DNA of 64,000 nt. Source: Haloarcula rubripromontorii. Lineage in GTDB: Archaea; Halobacteriota; Halobacteria; Halobacteriales; Haloarculaceae. This document shows, piece after piece, positions 52,206-60,975 of this stretch. Location: contig NZ_LIUF01000003.1 in NCBI RefSeq assembly GCF_001280425.1, positions 484,387 to 548,386 on the forward strand. Direction: 5' to 3'. The notes beneath the pieces are model-generated. The model was given only the letters and a program-made list of their open reading frames with translations, was not told the DNA's origin and ran no database searches. Each line of letters begins with the position of its first letter. Positions within the stretch are counted from its first letter, which is position 1. The position numbers were made by a program, and so were the translations under genes.

Positions 52206-53875
52206 TAGTCGTCATCCCCCCGAGGCGGCAGGCCGTCGCGGTATGCATCCGGCCCTAGTTTGTCAGCATCAGTTGCAAACACATCCTTGAGCGAGTCATA
52301 CGACTCGGAGTCATCGGAGTCGGTATCGGTCCCGTTTTCGTCGGGTTCCCCATCCGAGAACGGCGGGTCTGTCTCAGACTCGTAGACTCTGGTATCGCCA
52401 GAGTTGATCTGCGTCTGGCGCTCCATTTTCGTCTGACGCTCACTGACCGGGGTATCGTCGTTTCCAGAGCCGCCGGACGAACTCCCGTTAGTGAACCTGC
52501 TGTTGAGCGCACTTCCAGGGGAGGTCCCACTGGAGCTACCGGAGCTACTGGAACCGCTGGAGCCGCTAGAACCACCGGAACCGCTACTGCCGGCAGGAGA
52601 CGGAGCGGAACCGCCACCACCGCTGTTACCTCCACCGGAGCCGCCGGAGCCACTGCTGCCGGCAGGAGGTGGGGCGGAACCGCCGCCACCGCCGTTACCG
52701 CCTCCAGAACCGTTGGAACCGCTCTTCCCATAATTGCGGTTCATCCCGGCAGGGTTGGCTGCCATCTGACGATGGACCATCTGGGCTCCCGTGGCAGCAC
52801 TGCCAACACGTCCTTTTGCAGCGCTTGAGGCGGCTCGAATCGTGCCACCCGTCGCCATTGCTGCACCGGGGCCACCAACCGCTCCAGCGCCGGCTGTCGC
52901 CGCCGCGCCAGTGGCCGCCGCGCCGATCTTTGCTGGCTTTTTGCTGCCGGCAAGGACCTGCTCGCTGACCTGAATCGCAACGCGGCTACTGCGCTGGATG
53001 AGGACCTTCTGAGACTTTGCCGCCAGGTACAGCGTCACGAGACTGATGAACAGCGACAGTTCAGATGCCAGTCCCCAGTTTGTCGCTTCGAAGCTCATGC
53101 GGATCAGGATTGCAGGCGGGATGCCCGCAGCGAGGACTCCGGGATACGCGCCGGCGATCTGCTTTGCCAGTCCCGAGAAGCGATTGAGTGGCCAGACCTC
53201 GACCGCCCAGAACGTTGCGACCAGCGGCATCGACAGCGTCATCAGGAAGACCAGCAGCCATCTGGTGATGAAGATGAACGCCGCCTTGAGGTAGACGTAC
53301 AGTCCGACAATGATGAGTACGAGGAATATGCCAAGGCTGAGATCCGCAATTTGCTCGGCTGAACTGATTAGTGCAGCAATCTCCTTTTCAGACTGACCGG
53401 TTTGGTAGATCACCTTGCCGATAGCATCGAAGAACTGAGTCCCGAGTGAGGCCACTGGGAGCCAGAAGAACAGCGAAAGAAAGGCAACTCCGAGTCGGCG
53501 TAGAAGCTTCTTCCGAATGACTGGGTTCATCGACCCATATCTGAGTCCGATTATCGCCAGAACCGAGAACTGGATGCCGACCGCTAACCCAACGATGGAA
53601 TCGAAATAGATGCCTGAGATGAGCGAGTCCCACGGAGCATTGCTCGCAGACTCAAATGCAATGTCGACAGGGGCTGCTGAATTCGGCCCTTCAGGAGCGG
53701 GCGTCCGCACCATCGGTTCGATGATGGCTCTGAAGAACCCATCTAAGTACTCGACTATCTGTGTTCTGAGTTGATCAAAGAAGCCACTCATACCGGCTGT
53801 AATTGCCGATGAGAGCTCTCCAATCAGCCTCTCGGTGATCTCTTCGAGGATTTCATCACCAATCCCGGGCTGCAT
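52205..53875 (-). CDS. TrbL/VirB6-like polytopic membrane protein
   Basis: A 556-residue protein. Residues about 90-320 contain at least five to six hydrophobic helices (IVGLAVGIQFSVLAIIGLRY; GVAFLSLFFWLPVAS; LSLGIFLVLIIVGLYVYLKA; LLVFLMTLSMPLVATFWAVE). Then comes an Ala/Gly region, and a Gly/Ser/Pro low-complexity tail from about 385 to 470 with repeated GGGGSAP units. The topology matches TrbL/VirB6 channel components, which also carry variable tails. It lies directly upstream of the VirB4-type gene. The tail repeats may vary in number. Confidence 0.8.
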   Translation of the reverse strand: MQPGIGDEILEEITERLIGELSSAITAGMSGFFDQLRTQIVEYLDGFFRAIIEPMVRTPAPEGPNSAAPVDIAFESASNAPWDSLISGIYFDSIVGLAVGIQFSVLAIIGLRYGSMNPVIRKKLLRRLGVAFLSLFFWLPVASLGTQFFDAIGKVIYQTGQSEKEIAALISSAEQIADLSLGIFLVLIIVGLYVYLKAAFIFITRWLLVFLMTLSMPLVATFWAVEVWPLNRFSGLAKQIAGAYPGVLAAGIPPAILIRMSFEATNWGLASELSLFISLVTLYLAAKSQKVLIQRSSRVAIQVSEQVLAGSKKPAKIGAAATGAAATAGAGAVGGPGAAMATGGTIRAASSAAKGRVGSAATGAQMVHRQMAANPAGMNRNYGKSGSNGSGGGNGGGGGSAPPPAGSSGSGGSGGGNSGGGGSAPSPAGSSGSGGSSGSSGSSSSGSSSGTSPGSALNSRFTNGSSSGGSGNDDTPVSERQTKMERQTQINSGDTRVYESETDPPFSDGEPDENGTDTDSDDSESYDSLKDVFATDADKLGPDAYRDGLPPRGDDD

Positions 53876-53877
53876 CG

Positions 53878-54729
53878 CTACCCCTCCGTCTCCGTCTCCG
53901 TCTTTGTTGGAGTTGTGGTGACCTCTTCTGGCTCACCAGCTAGAGTTCGTTTGCACCCGTTACCGGTGGAGTCAAACCTGTCGGTATACTTGATAGATTG
54001 GGTGATAGTAACCGGGTCACTCCAGAGGAAGCCAACAGCCAATTTCTCCTCTCTTACAGTCGTTTCTTCCACTTTTACACAGTGTGCGCGATCTTTCAGG
54101 AGGAAAGTAAACTCGACAATGCCGGTTTCACCAGGTTCTATTGGTTCAAATGGTTCGCTGTCTCTTTCTCCATTGAGGATTGTCTGCGTTGCCGCACCGG
54201 TTCGCTGGCCTACATTCCGGACAACTACCCCTAAGCTGTCGTCACGAACCTCTTCATGCTCGGTCCCAGGGACGACTTCCTCAAGTTCGAAGGTAGTGTC
54301 TAGTTCGAGTGGGAGTTTGGTTTCGACGTCATCCCCACGCAGGTAGAGTGTGTGCTGGCCCCGTGGCAGCGGCTCGTACGAGTCCTCTCCCTCTGTTAGC
54401 GAGAGACGTGTCCGGGTCTCGCCGGGACTGAAGTAGTCGCTGGCGAACTCCCGCCCAGACTCTGTGATGATGCTGACCGATGACGGCTCGATCTCATCGG
54501 TCACAGCCACTTCCAGAGCCAACTGGCGGCCGTTCTCGACAATCTCAATCGACGTCTCTTCAATGTAGTCGGACTGCTCTTCTGGCGGGCCGGCGCTTCC
54601 GTCACCGCCGTCACTGCTATCAGACAGCCCGCCGCTGCATCCTGCAAGTGCGGCAAGACTCCCGCTCAGGAGTCCAAGCACTGTTCTGCGGTCGATACTG
54701 CTGGTTCGTGGTATATTCTTGTGTGTCAT
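53878..54729 (-). CDS. Tat lipoprotein of the conjugation operon
   Basis: A 283-residue protein with a Tat signal and lipobox (IDRRTVLGLLSGSLAALAGC). The mature part has two beta-rich domains (ETSIEIVENGRQLALEVAVT; YEPLPRGQHTLYLRGDDVET) and a Thr/Glu-rich end. It ends 2 bp from the TrbL-like start and its own start overlaps the surface protein by 4 bp. It may support the outer channel or mating contacts, as lipoproteins do in bacterial T4SS, but no family match is recognised. Confidence 0.75.
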   Translation of the reverse strand: MTHKNIPRTSSIDRRTVLGLLSGSLAALAGCSGGLSDSSDGGDGSAGPPEEQSDYIEETSIEIVENGRQLALEVAVTDEIEPSSVSIITESGREFASDYFSPGETRTRLSLTEGEDSYEPLPRGQHTLYLRGDDVETKLPLELDTTFELEEVVPGTEHEEVRDDSLGVVVRNVGQRTGAATQTILNGERDSEPFEPIEPGETGIVEFTFLLKDRAHCVKVEETTVREEKLAVGFLWSDPVTITQSIKYTDRFDSTGNGCKRTLAGEPEEVTTTPTKTETETEG

Positions 54730-56783
54730 GGATTATACCAACCAACGAAGTTGCCTCTCATCCAGACGTCGTAGCCGTACAGCACCAACACAGCCGGCAA
54801 CAACGTCAGGAGCGTCACTACAGCAAGGTCGATGAAATTCGCAAGGTCCGGGAGATCGAGTTCATATGCGACCCGCTCTTGGGTGTCTCGCACCGGGACA
54901 GCACGCCCTTGCTCCCACCAGATCTGATTCGGACGATACGTGACTATCGCCGACGAGACTTCGCCCTGGTCGACGGTCACAGTAAGCTCATCGTCGCCAG
55001 AGAACGACCGTTCAACTCGAGTCTGTCCAGTCGCGACCGTGACGTTCCCCGCTGCAATCGGGAAGCCAGCCGTCGGTTCGACCCGGACCAGCAGGTCCGT
55101 CGAGTCGTCAGTCGAGTTGACCACCTCGGAGGTGATATTAACCTCACGGATCGGCGTCGGGTTCGTCGAGTCCGCTGGCTGTTCGATGCTGTTCCCACGG
55201 ACGAGTCCGTGGATCTCGAAGTTCTCTGTCCGGAGCGATTCTGCACTCCGAATCGTGAACCGATCTGCTGTCGTGAACGTCTCCGAACGGTTGATCCGAA
55301 TCTCCGGTGGGAGCGTCGTCCTGTTGGTCGCGTTAGCGGTCGTGTTCCCCGTCGCGTTCACCGGATACGTCGCTTCGAGCGACGGCACGAACTGCCAGCC
55401 GTCGGAACTCTCGTTTTGGACGCGGTTGACCGTGACTTCCGGGCCCTCTGTAGTCCGGACAGCGTGGGTTTCGAGCGGTCGCACTGGCGTCGTCGTATTC
55501 TCTGACCAGTTCTCCCAGCCGGGCGGTGAGCGAGTGTAAAACCGCCACTTGCTCTGGACTTCGTATCCCCTGTCAAACTGGACGCGCTGCCAGCTGCCGG
55601 GGATTACAGTCCCGATACGATAGTCGTCGGTCGTGGCCCCTCTGCCGTTCGGGACGACGCCGGGTTCGACGACCATCTCCCGCTCGGATAGGTTTTCGAC
55701 GTGGACCGTGCGGGAGTCCGTGACCGTCAGTTCGTACTCGTCGATTTCGTCATCGCCAATGTCTGAGATATTCGTCGAGATCGTCGTGACCAACTGGAGT
55801 TCCGTGGTCCCAGAGATGTTCGTGTAGTTGAGGGGGGGCTGAGCAGCGGTGCTGTTGTCCATCGCAGTGCCGTTGGCATACAGCGTCGTGTTCGTCGACG
55901 TGTTCAGGACCCGGAAGTCGTCCTCGAAGAACTCCGAGATGAATACCCGGTAGTCGTGGATGGCACGAACAGTCCCGTTGGGCCGGACGAGCCGTTTTGT
56001 GCCCGATGGTCGATGGACGACCGTCGATGGCTCGATGCTGAAGAACGCGACATAGGCGTCACGCATCCAGAGTCCAGATCGAGTGTCGGTGACGTTGACT
56101 GGTCGCGAGGAGTCCTCAATTCCAGTCCGGAACGAGTCGTGTTCGGGCCGGTTCCACAGCGTCGTGTTCGAGGGCGCACGAGAGGGCATATCTCCCGTGC
56201 AAGATGGCAGGACGGCCAGCGTGCCGTTCTCGGCATCTGACCGGTCGGCCCGTGTAAGATTCGGGTGGTCCGGGTCGCCAGACCACAGCGCACGGAAGAA
56301 CGTGTGGTTGTGATTGTAGGACCTATTCGGAGGCACGACGCCGGCCGTTGCGTTGTCTCCAATAGACGCGTTCGCTGGTGGATTCGAGGCGTTCTCGTAG
56401 CACGAGACTTGCGCGCTGAGGTTCTGCCTTGCGCCGAGTTCGACGGACCTGTTCAGGTCCGTCTGGTTCGGTGCTGGTCCCTGTTCGATGGACTCGTTGC
56501 CCCCGGTTCCGTTGGCTGCTGTTCCGTTGTCTACCGGGTCTTGGACGCTGGATTCGTTGTTGTCAGTGTCGTTCGCTTGTCCCTCACCGCTGGAGCCATT
56601 CGGTGCAGTGGCGTTTTGTTGGAGTACCCCCACGCCACCGTGGCTCACATCGCCAAGAGAGTCTGCCGTCCCCCGCTCAATCTGAGATGGGTTGCTACTA
56701 GCAGACGCAGGCCCCGCAGCTGCGGCTGTCGAGAGCAGCGAGCAAAGGGCCGCGACCAGCAACAGTGAGCGGAGTGCCGGCAT
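54726..56783 (-). CDS. Large surface protein of the conjugation operon
   Basis: A 685-residue secreted protein with a Sec signal (LLLVAALCSLLSTAAAAGPA), a low-complexity Asn/Gly/Ser-rich N terminus rich in N-glycosylation sequons (NGT, NDT, NGS, NRS), several beta-rich domains and a C-terminal transmembrane helix (VVTLLTLLPAVLVLYGYDVW). It should be anchored in the membrane with most of its mass outside. A role in mating-pair contact or pilus attachment is inferred from the operon. No family is recognised. Confidence 0.8.
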   Translation of the reverse strand: MPALRSLLLVAALCSLLSTAAAAGPASASSNPSQIERGTADSLGDVSHGGVGVLQQNATAPNGSSGEGQANDTDNNESSVQDPVDNGTAANGTGGNESIEQGPAPNQTDLNRSVELGARQNLSAQVSCYENASNPPANASIGDNATAGVVPPNRSYNHNHTFFRALWSGDPDHPNLTRADRSDAENGTLAVLPSCTGDMPSRAPSNTTLWNRPEHDSFRTGIEDSSRPVNVTDTRSGLWMRDAYVAFFSIEPSTVVHRPSGTKRLVRPNGTVRAIHDYRVFISEFFEDDFRVLNTSTNTTLYANGTAMDNSTAAQPPLNYTNISGTTELQLVTTISTNISDIGDDEIDEYELTVTDSRTVHVENLSEREMVVEPGVVPNGRGATTDDYRIGTVIPGSWQRVQFDRGYEVQSKWRFYTRSPPGWENWSENTTTPVRPLETHAVRTTEGPEVTVNRVQNESSDGWQFVPSLEATYPVNATGNTTANATNRTTLPPEIRINRSETFTTADRFTIRSAESLRTENFEIHGLVRGNSIEQPADSTNPTPIREVNITSEVVNSTDDSTDLLVRVEPTAGFPIAAGNVTVATGQTRVERSFSGDDELTVTVDQGEVSSAIVTYRPNQIWWEQGRAVPVRDTQERVAYELDLPDLANFIDLAVVTLLTLLPAVLVLYGYDVWMRGNFVGWYNP

Positions 56784-56786
56784 CGT

Positions 56787-57242
56787 TTAGAATGGGGTCA
56801 CGCAGTCCGAGAAGCCGAAGCCGACGTTGTCCCCGAACTTCGTGATGAGTTCTGGAGCCACGATTGCCAGCACAACGACGCCGAGGCCAACAAGCGAGAG
56901 GATGAGGTCCCGCCGGGCTTCGTTTTGCTGGTTCGGGTTGCCGGAGGCTCGCATATACGACAGGCCACTGCGACCGACGAACACCATCGTTGCTGGGAGT
57001 CCAAGACCAGCCAGTGCTCCAAAGACGACGTTGACGCCGTCTTCGACAGCCGTGTCACAGTAGATGTTCCCAACGTCAGTCTGGCCCATCGCAGAGCCAG
57101 CAAACAGCGTGAGGATCAGCAGCAACTGTGTTGTTTCTCTGACGCCAGGCGTGAGCCATGCGTCTGCGAGTCGGCGCTTTGCGTGCCCGTAGAGTGTTGA
57201 TTCCGAGGTCGATGCGGTCGAGTTCTGTGTTCGTGTTGACAT
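56787..57242 (-). CDS. VirB2-like pilin candidate
   Basis: A 151-residue protein with a hydrophilic leader, a signal-like helix ending in a possible peptidase site (LLLILTLFAGSAMGQ), then two hydrophobic helices (NVVFGALAGLGLPATMVFVG; LILSLVGLGVVVLAIVAPEL) joined by a short polar, Asn-rich turn (NPNQQNEARR). Mature size, two helices and the charged turn match VirB2/TrbC/TraA pilins. Two cysteines (NIYCDT, SDCVTPF) could form a disulfide. It is the first gene of the operon. ATG 57242 is preferred to the upstream extension. Confidence 0.75.
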   Translation of the reverse strand: MSTRTQNSTASTSESTLYGHAKRRLADAWLTPGVRETTQLLLILTLFAGSAMGQTDVGNIYCDTAVEDGVNVVFGALAGLGLPATMVFVGRSGLSYMRASGNPNQQNEARRDLILSLVGLGVVVLAIVAPELITKFGDNVGFGFSDCVTPF

Positions 57243-57660
57243 AGATGTCTCTGCTTGGAGTGGCTTGCTTGTCCACCGATTCCCCACCGGTGATCTGCTT
57301 CTTACGTTATATTGGATTTTCTATACTATCGATGAACTCGTTGCCTGATTCATCACCAAGTTATGACAACTATATGTCTATAAAACTTGTGTGTTATATG
57401 AACAGTTCACTGTATATAATACTATAGTATTATATAACGTGGTGCCAGTTTCGGTCAAAACTGTACTACCGATTCCCCTCCCGTGTAGATATTAGAGTCC
57501 TAATAATATTGCAATTCTAACTATCTACCTACCGATAATAAATTAGTAAAATATGTTATGTTAGTTATGGCATCTCTGCGGAGATCATAGTAGACATCAA
57601 TAGGTGTAGCGTATAAAATATTCTAGATAGGTAAGAGACAGATACAACGGAACAGGGCGG
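57243..57660. other. AT-rich leader region of the conjugation operon
   Basis: About 420 bases of very AT-rich DNA with no gene. It must contain the main promoter of the minus-strand conjugation operon and holds a perfect 24-bp palindrome at 57413-57436. Confidence 0.6.
57413..57436. promoter_or_regulatory. Perfect 24-bp AT palindrome
   Basis: The half site TATATAATACTA is followed immediately by its complement TAGTATTATATA. It is the only perfect palindrome of this length noted in the region and lies 170 bp upstream of the pilin-like gene. It could be an operator, an origin of transfer element or a terminator-like hairpin for both strands. Confidence 0.6.
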
Positions 57661-57661
57661 C

Positions 57662-58033
57662 TTGTCTACGCGTGGACGTGAAACATATCACGAAGACAAA
57701 CCCTCGGTGTTCATACTCGTCGACCGTGACACTGGAGAGACGTACGTTCACCCAGTGAAAGCCACTGACAAAATGACGGTTCGACTCTTGGTCAGCGGTT
57801 GCAGACAGGAGTCAATGACTGTCTACCCAACAGCTTTCGAACCTATGAACCACTCAATTCGGATGGCATCTTCGCCCGGAAGTACGCCGGCCACAGCAAG
57901 ACCGGATGCGCTGATGGTGATATCCGCGTCGACACATACGAGAGCCACGTGTCGTTGACGACGGTGGCTCTCGTCCCATCGGGATGTCTCGAAACACAAG
58001 CTCACGCCGTATCTCAGAGGTGACTGTCAGTGA
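57662..58033 (+). pseudogene. Decayed IS1595-type transposase remnant
   Basis: TRGRETYHEDKPSVFILVDR and KATDKMTVRLL correspond to the central part of the intact transposase at 10094. Reading then loses frame (FRTYEPL, CADGDIRVDTYESHVSL) and ends at an ACTCACCAACA-like IS terminus near 58030. The 5' half is missing. Confidence 0.8.
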
Positions 58034-58509
58034 GTCACCAACAGAGTCCCGGCAACGTCTCGATCGACGGCGTCACAGTGGGCTACGGCAGCAACGACGC
58101 GATGTTCGACAGCTGGAGCGCCAGCGAAGGTTGGTGGGAAACTGTCCCGCCCCAGGAGGCGTGTACGCGCTTTCGGGTGTTCTTCCCGCACAACCACCAG
58201 ACGGTTCCACGCGATATCGTCGATGTGATGGCTGCGCTGGGTGCCTAACGAGTCTGGACTGGGAGCGCAGCGGCGTGCGGCTCCTACGACCACCGCGAGC
58301 GCTGTGGCGTACACTACCTGTGGCGGAGGGGCCATCAGGTGGAGGAAGTGCTCCACGAGCGGCTCAGTAGCTCTGCGGAAGCGCTCGCTCCAGACGGTGG
58401 CCGAACGGGCGACGTTCGTGATCGGCTGGTCGTTGACGATGTCACACAGACACAGGATGACCTTGAGCCACGCACGAAGCGTGCCATCGACGAAGCGATG
58501 GACGTCTAG
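58034..58509 (+). pseudogene. Decayed gene with in-frame stop, 5' cut by IS remnant
   Basis: From the IS end a frame reads NVSIDGVTVGYGSNDAMFDS and ends VVFP-like TRFRVFFPHNHQTVP...VMAALGA at a TAA (58247). The same frame continues CGSYDHRERCGVHYLWRRGH and RSVPST-independent sequence RAIDEAMDV to a TAG at 58509. One stop codon therefore interrupts a coherent acidic protein of about 155 residues. The family is not recognised. No gene is seen from 58510 to 58807. Confidence 0.5.
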
Positions 58510-58807
58510 CTCCTCTCGAAAGGTGGTCGCCACGGGGTCCAGTCCGCGTCCAGTAATCGATATGAAGTCGACGTCGTCGACGAGTCGTGTACCTGTCCCG
58601 ACTGGCAGCAGCGCTCACCTGAAGATGGCTGCAAACATCCGCGTCGCATCGATCACGAAACCAAACGGGGCCGTGTGCCCTGACCAGACGGTCGGCTCCC
58701 AACGATTTCAGGGTAAATCACCGTCCTCTTCGTCGGAATCGGTCTTATGCTACTGAGTAGTGTGGCGGCACACTAGATTTTTGACGACTGGTCACCTACC
58801 CGGAGAT

Positions 58808-59059
58808 ATGAGCAGCGACAGAACCGACGCTGAAAGCAAGGTATCTGGAAACCAAGCAAACATCCCCGCCCGGATTCGACGTGAACTCGATATCGACGAC
58901 GGTGATCAGCTCCGCTGGCATCTCGAAGATGACGGGAGTATCCGGGTGCAGGTCATCCAACAGCAGACGGGCACGTTCGCCGATTTCAACGGCTACGCTG
59001 GTGAGGACGCAACCGATGTGACCAGTGATCACGACGCCTGGGGTGTCGACGTCGAGTAA
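58808..59059 (+). CDS. AbrB-type antitoxin
   Basis: An 83-residue protein reading SSDRTDAESKVSGNQANIPA then RIRRELDIDDGDQLRWHLED, the swapped-hairpin AbrB fold with an acidic C-terminal tail (HDAWGVDVE). Its TAA is followed directly by the toxin ATG. It probably also represses the pair. Confidence 0.85.
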   Translation: MSSDRTDAESKVSGNQANIPARIRRELDIDDGDQLRWHLEDDGSIRVQVIQQQTGTFADFNGYAGEDATDVTSDHDAWGVDVE

Positions 59060-59494
59060 ATGCCCCGCGCACTCATCGATACATCGGTCCTGTTTGCAGC
59101 CGCATACAAGCGAGATAACTCACACGACGCCGCACTCCCAGTGCTCCTCGGCATCGATAATGGAACGCTCCCTGAGGCAGTCGTCCTCGACTATGTTCTC
59201 GCCGAGACGTTGAACGGCCTCACGACCCACGCTGGCCACGACGCAGCGGTCGATCTCCTTGATCGCATCGAAGAAAACGCCCGCTTCCACATCGACACAC
59301 TCACCACCGACGCCCTCGCGACAGGAAAGGCCCTCTTTCGCCAACACGAACCCCTTTCTTTCGTCGATGCCTGTATTGTCGCATATATGCAAACCGAGGG
59401 GCTCGGTTACCTGTATGCGTTCGATGACGACTTCGACGCTGTCGAGGACGTCTATCGGCTCGAAACAACGACGAATCCCTACGAGCCAAACTGA
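59060..59494 (+). CDS. PIN-domain toxin
   Basis: A 144-residue PIN nuclease: MPRALIDTSVLFAAAY (first Asp), DYVLAETLNGL (Glu), PLSFVDACIVAYMQ (third Asp) and YAFDDDFDAV (last acids). All four acidic positions are present. Partner of the adjacent AbrB-type antitoxin, RNA-cleaving by family. Confidence 0.9.
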   Translation: MPRALIDTSVLFAAAYKRDNSHDAALPVLLGIDNGTLPEAVVLDYVLAETLNGLTTHAGHDAAVDLLDRIEENARFHIDTLTTDALATGKALFRQHEPLSFVDACIVAYMQTEGLGYLYAFDDDFDAVEDVYRLETTTNPYEPN

Positions 59495-59542
59495 CGCAAA
59501 CAGACGACACGATTGGGGTGACGAAGTGCAGTCTCAGGAAAG

Positions 59543-60457
59543 TCACACTTCGTAGTCAGCCGCCAGCTCTTGGAACTCGTCCCACTCCGGGAGCCGGTCG
59601 TCGTCGATCTCGCCGTGCGTCTCGAGGTAACAGAGCAAGGCGTCAATCTCGTCTTCGAGGCCATACTTCGCCGCCTGCGCTCGGAGGTCCGCCTCGTCGA
59701 TGTCGACGTGGCTGAGCAGGAGGAGACAGTACGAACGGTGGCGGCTGCCGTCGTCGATCAACAGTGTGTGACAGCAGAGCTCCGCCGGCGAGAACTCGTC
59801 AAGAGTCTCGGCGTAGCGGTAGTAGCGATGGTCAGTGAGCAGGAACTGGAGGTCGAAGGCTGCAAATCGAGCGAGGCCGGTTTCGTGGAACCCCTCGGTG
59901 TCGATCTCCGTCTCGGCTTGTGCGAGGAATTCGTCGTAGGTTTCCCAGAGAATCGTGCCCTTCGAGGCGACGGCTTCGAGGCGGTAGCGATGCAGATGGT
60001 GTGCGAGTTCACGGGCGAACTCGTGGAGGCGGTCGAAATCGGCGTTGAACTCGTAGCGGCCGTCGGCTGTCCCGACGAGACCTCGGTCGCGAAACCGCTT
60101 GAGGACGCGGTTGACCGTGTTGCGGTAGTTGTCGCTCCGGTCGGCGATCTCGGAGACAGTTCGCGGCTGGTCGAGGTAGTACAGCACCTCGAGTGCCTTC
60201 CCGGTCAGCAACTCGGGGAACTCGATGTGAGAGTGCTGGCGGACGAGGTCCCGATAGAGTTCGACGGCGCGAGCATCCGACGGGACGACTCGTTTTCGGC
60301 GGCCGTCGCGTTCCGTGTACACGAGTCCCTTCTCGACGAGGTCGGCGACGGCACGGGAGAGGTAGCTCTCGCTGTGGTCGAGCTTCGTCGCGAGTTCGGA
60401 GATCGTGTCGCCGAGGTCGACGGTGGCGAGGACCTCGAGTTCGATGCGCCGGAGCAC
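59543..60457 (-). CDS. Tandem winged-helix transcriptional regulator
   Basis: A 304-residue protein with two winged helices: DTISELATKLDHSESYLSRA (residues 17-36) with VEKGLVYTERDGRRKRV, and RTVSEIADRSDNYRNTVNRV (about 99-118) with RFRDRGLVGTADGRYEF. The C-terminal 150 residues are helical (DLQFLLTDHRYYRYAETLDE) and unassigned. It starts at GTG 60457, probably leaderless, with a TATA box about 26 bases upstream and an inverted repeat beside it. By position it may control itself and the small genes near the second origin. Confidence 0.8.
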   Translation of the reverse strand: MLRRIELEVLATVDLGDTISELATKLDHSESYLSRAVADLVEKGLVYTERDGRRKRVVPSDARAVELYRDLVRQHSHIEFPELLTGKALEVLYYLDQPRTVSEIADRSDNYRNTVNRVLKRFRDRGLVGTADGRYEFNADFDRLHEFARELAHHLHRYRLEAVASKGTILWETYDEFLAQAETEIDTEGFHETGLARFAAFDLQFLLTDHRYYRYAETLDEFSPAELCCHTLLIDDGSRHRSYCLLLLSHVDIDEADLRAQAAKYGLEDEIDALLCYLETHGEIDDDRLPEWDEFQELAADYEV

Positions 60458-60466
60458 GATGTAACA

Positions 60467-60487
60467 TAGTACGAAACTACTATATAA
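60467..60487 (-). promoter_or_regulatory. Promoter with inverted-repeat operator
   Basis: TAGTA and TACTA arms (60467-60482) lie six bases apart next to TATATAA (60481-60487), read for the minus strand. The distance of about 26 bases to GTG 60457 is normal for a leaderless haloarchaeal promoter, and the repeat would let the tandem-HTH protein repress itself. Confidence 0.55.
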
Positions 60488-60595
60488 AGAAGTTTTGAGT
60501 AGTGTTACAGGTAGCGGTCGCGAGAACCGCCACCATCGTCTTAACCAACAAAACTATTGTTTCGTGGGTCGTGTTGGTTAACACGAGAGTAGCCG

Positions 60596-60919
60596 ATGTC
60601 CTACGAACCCCCGACCCCACCGGCGAACCTCCCGACGGAGATCATCAACACGCTCAACGAGTCGGACCCGGAGCAGCTTCGAGACGTTGCGACGTACGCT
60701 GAAGCGCTCGCCGAGCACCAGGAACGAGAGGCCCGTCTTGAGGAATCGGCAGATCAAGAAGAGGTCGAAGAGCGACCAGACGATCTTCCGGATGACGTCC
60801 CGGCCAAAGCGACGATCACGATCAAGGAGATCAACGACAATCGCTACTACTACTGGCAGTGGCGAGAAGGTGAAAAAGTGCGTTCCCAATATAAAGGCCC
60901 CGTCAGTCCCGACGAATAG
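60596..60919 (+). CDS. Small haloarchaeal protein (DUF6788-like)
   Basis: A 107-residue protein. The first half is helical and acidic (ESDPEQLRDVATYAEALAEH). The C-terminal motif NRYYYWQWREGEKVRSQYKG is the conserved core of a haloarchaeal family often found near plasmid replication genes and HTH regulators. Function unknown. It lies immediately before the second origin repeat field. Confidence 0.7.
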   Translation: MSYEPPTPPANLPTEIINTLNESDPEQLRDVATYAEALAEHQEREARLEESADQEEVEERPDDLPDDVPAKATITIKEINDNRYYYWQWREGEKVRSQYKGPVSPDE

Positions 60920-60975
60920 ACGGCGCCGAAACCGTGGCCGGTGCTATTTCAGGCAGTTAGTAGCGTTATAGAGGA

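Noticed and set aside
54480..55505. 341-residue plus-strand frame
   Set aside because: Antisense to the surface protein and lipoprotein; Arg-rich with no signal peptide or motif.
58027..58533. 168-residue minus-strand frame
   Set aside because: The plus strand reads as a more coherent acidic protein with one internal stop; the minus frame starts inside an unassigned decayed area.
59570..60469. 299-residue plus-strand frame
   Set aside because: Antisense to the tandem winged-helix regulator; Val/Glu-rich composition typical of a reverse-complement shadow in GC-rich DNA.
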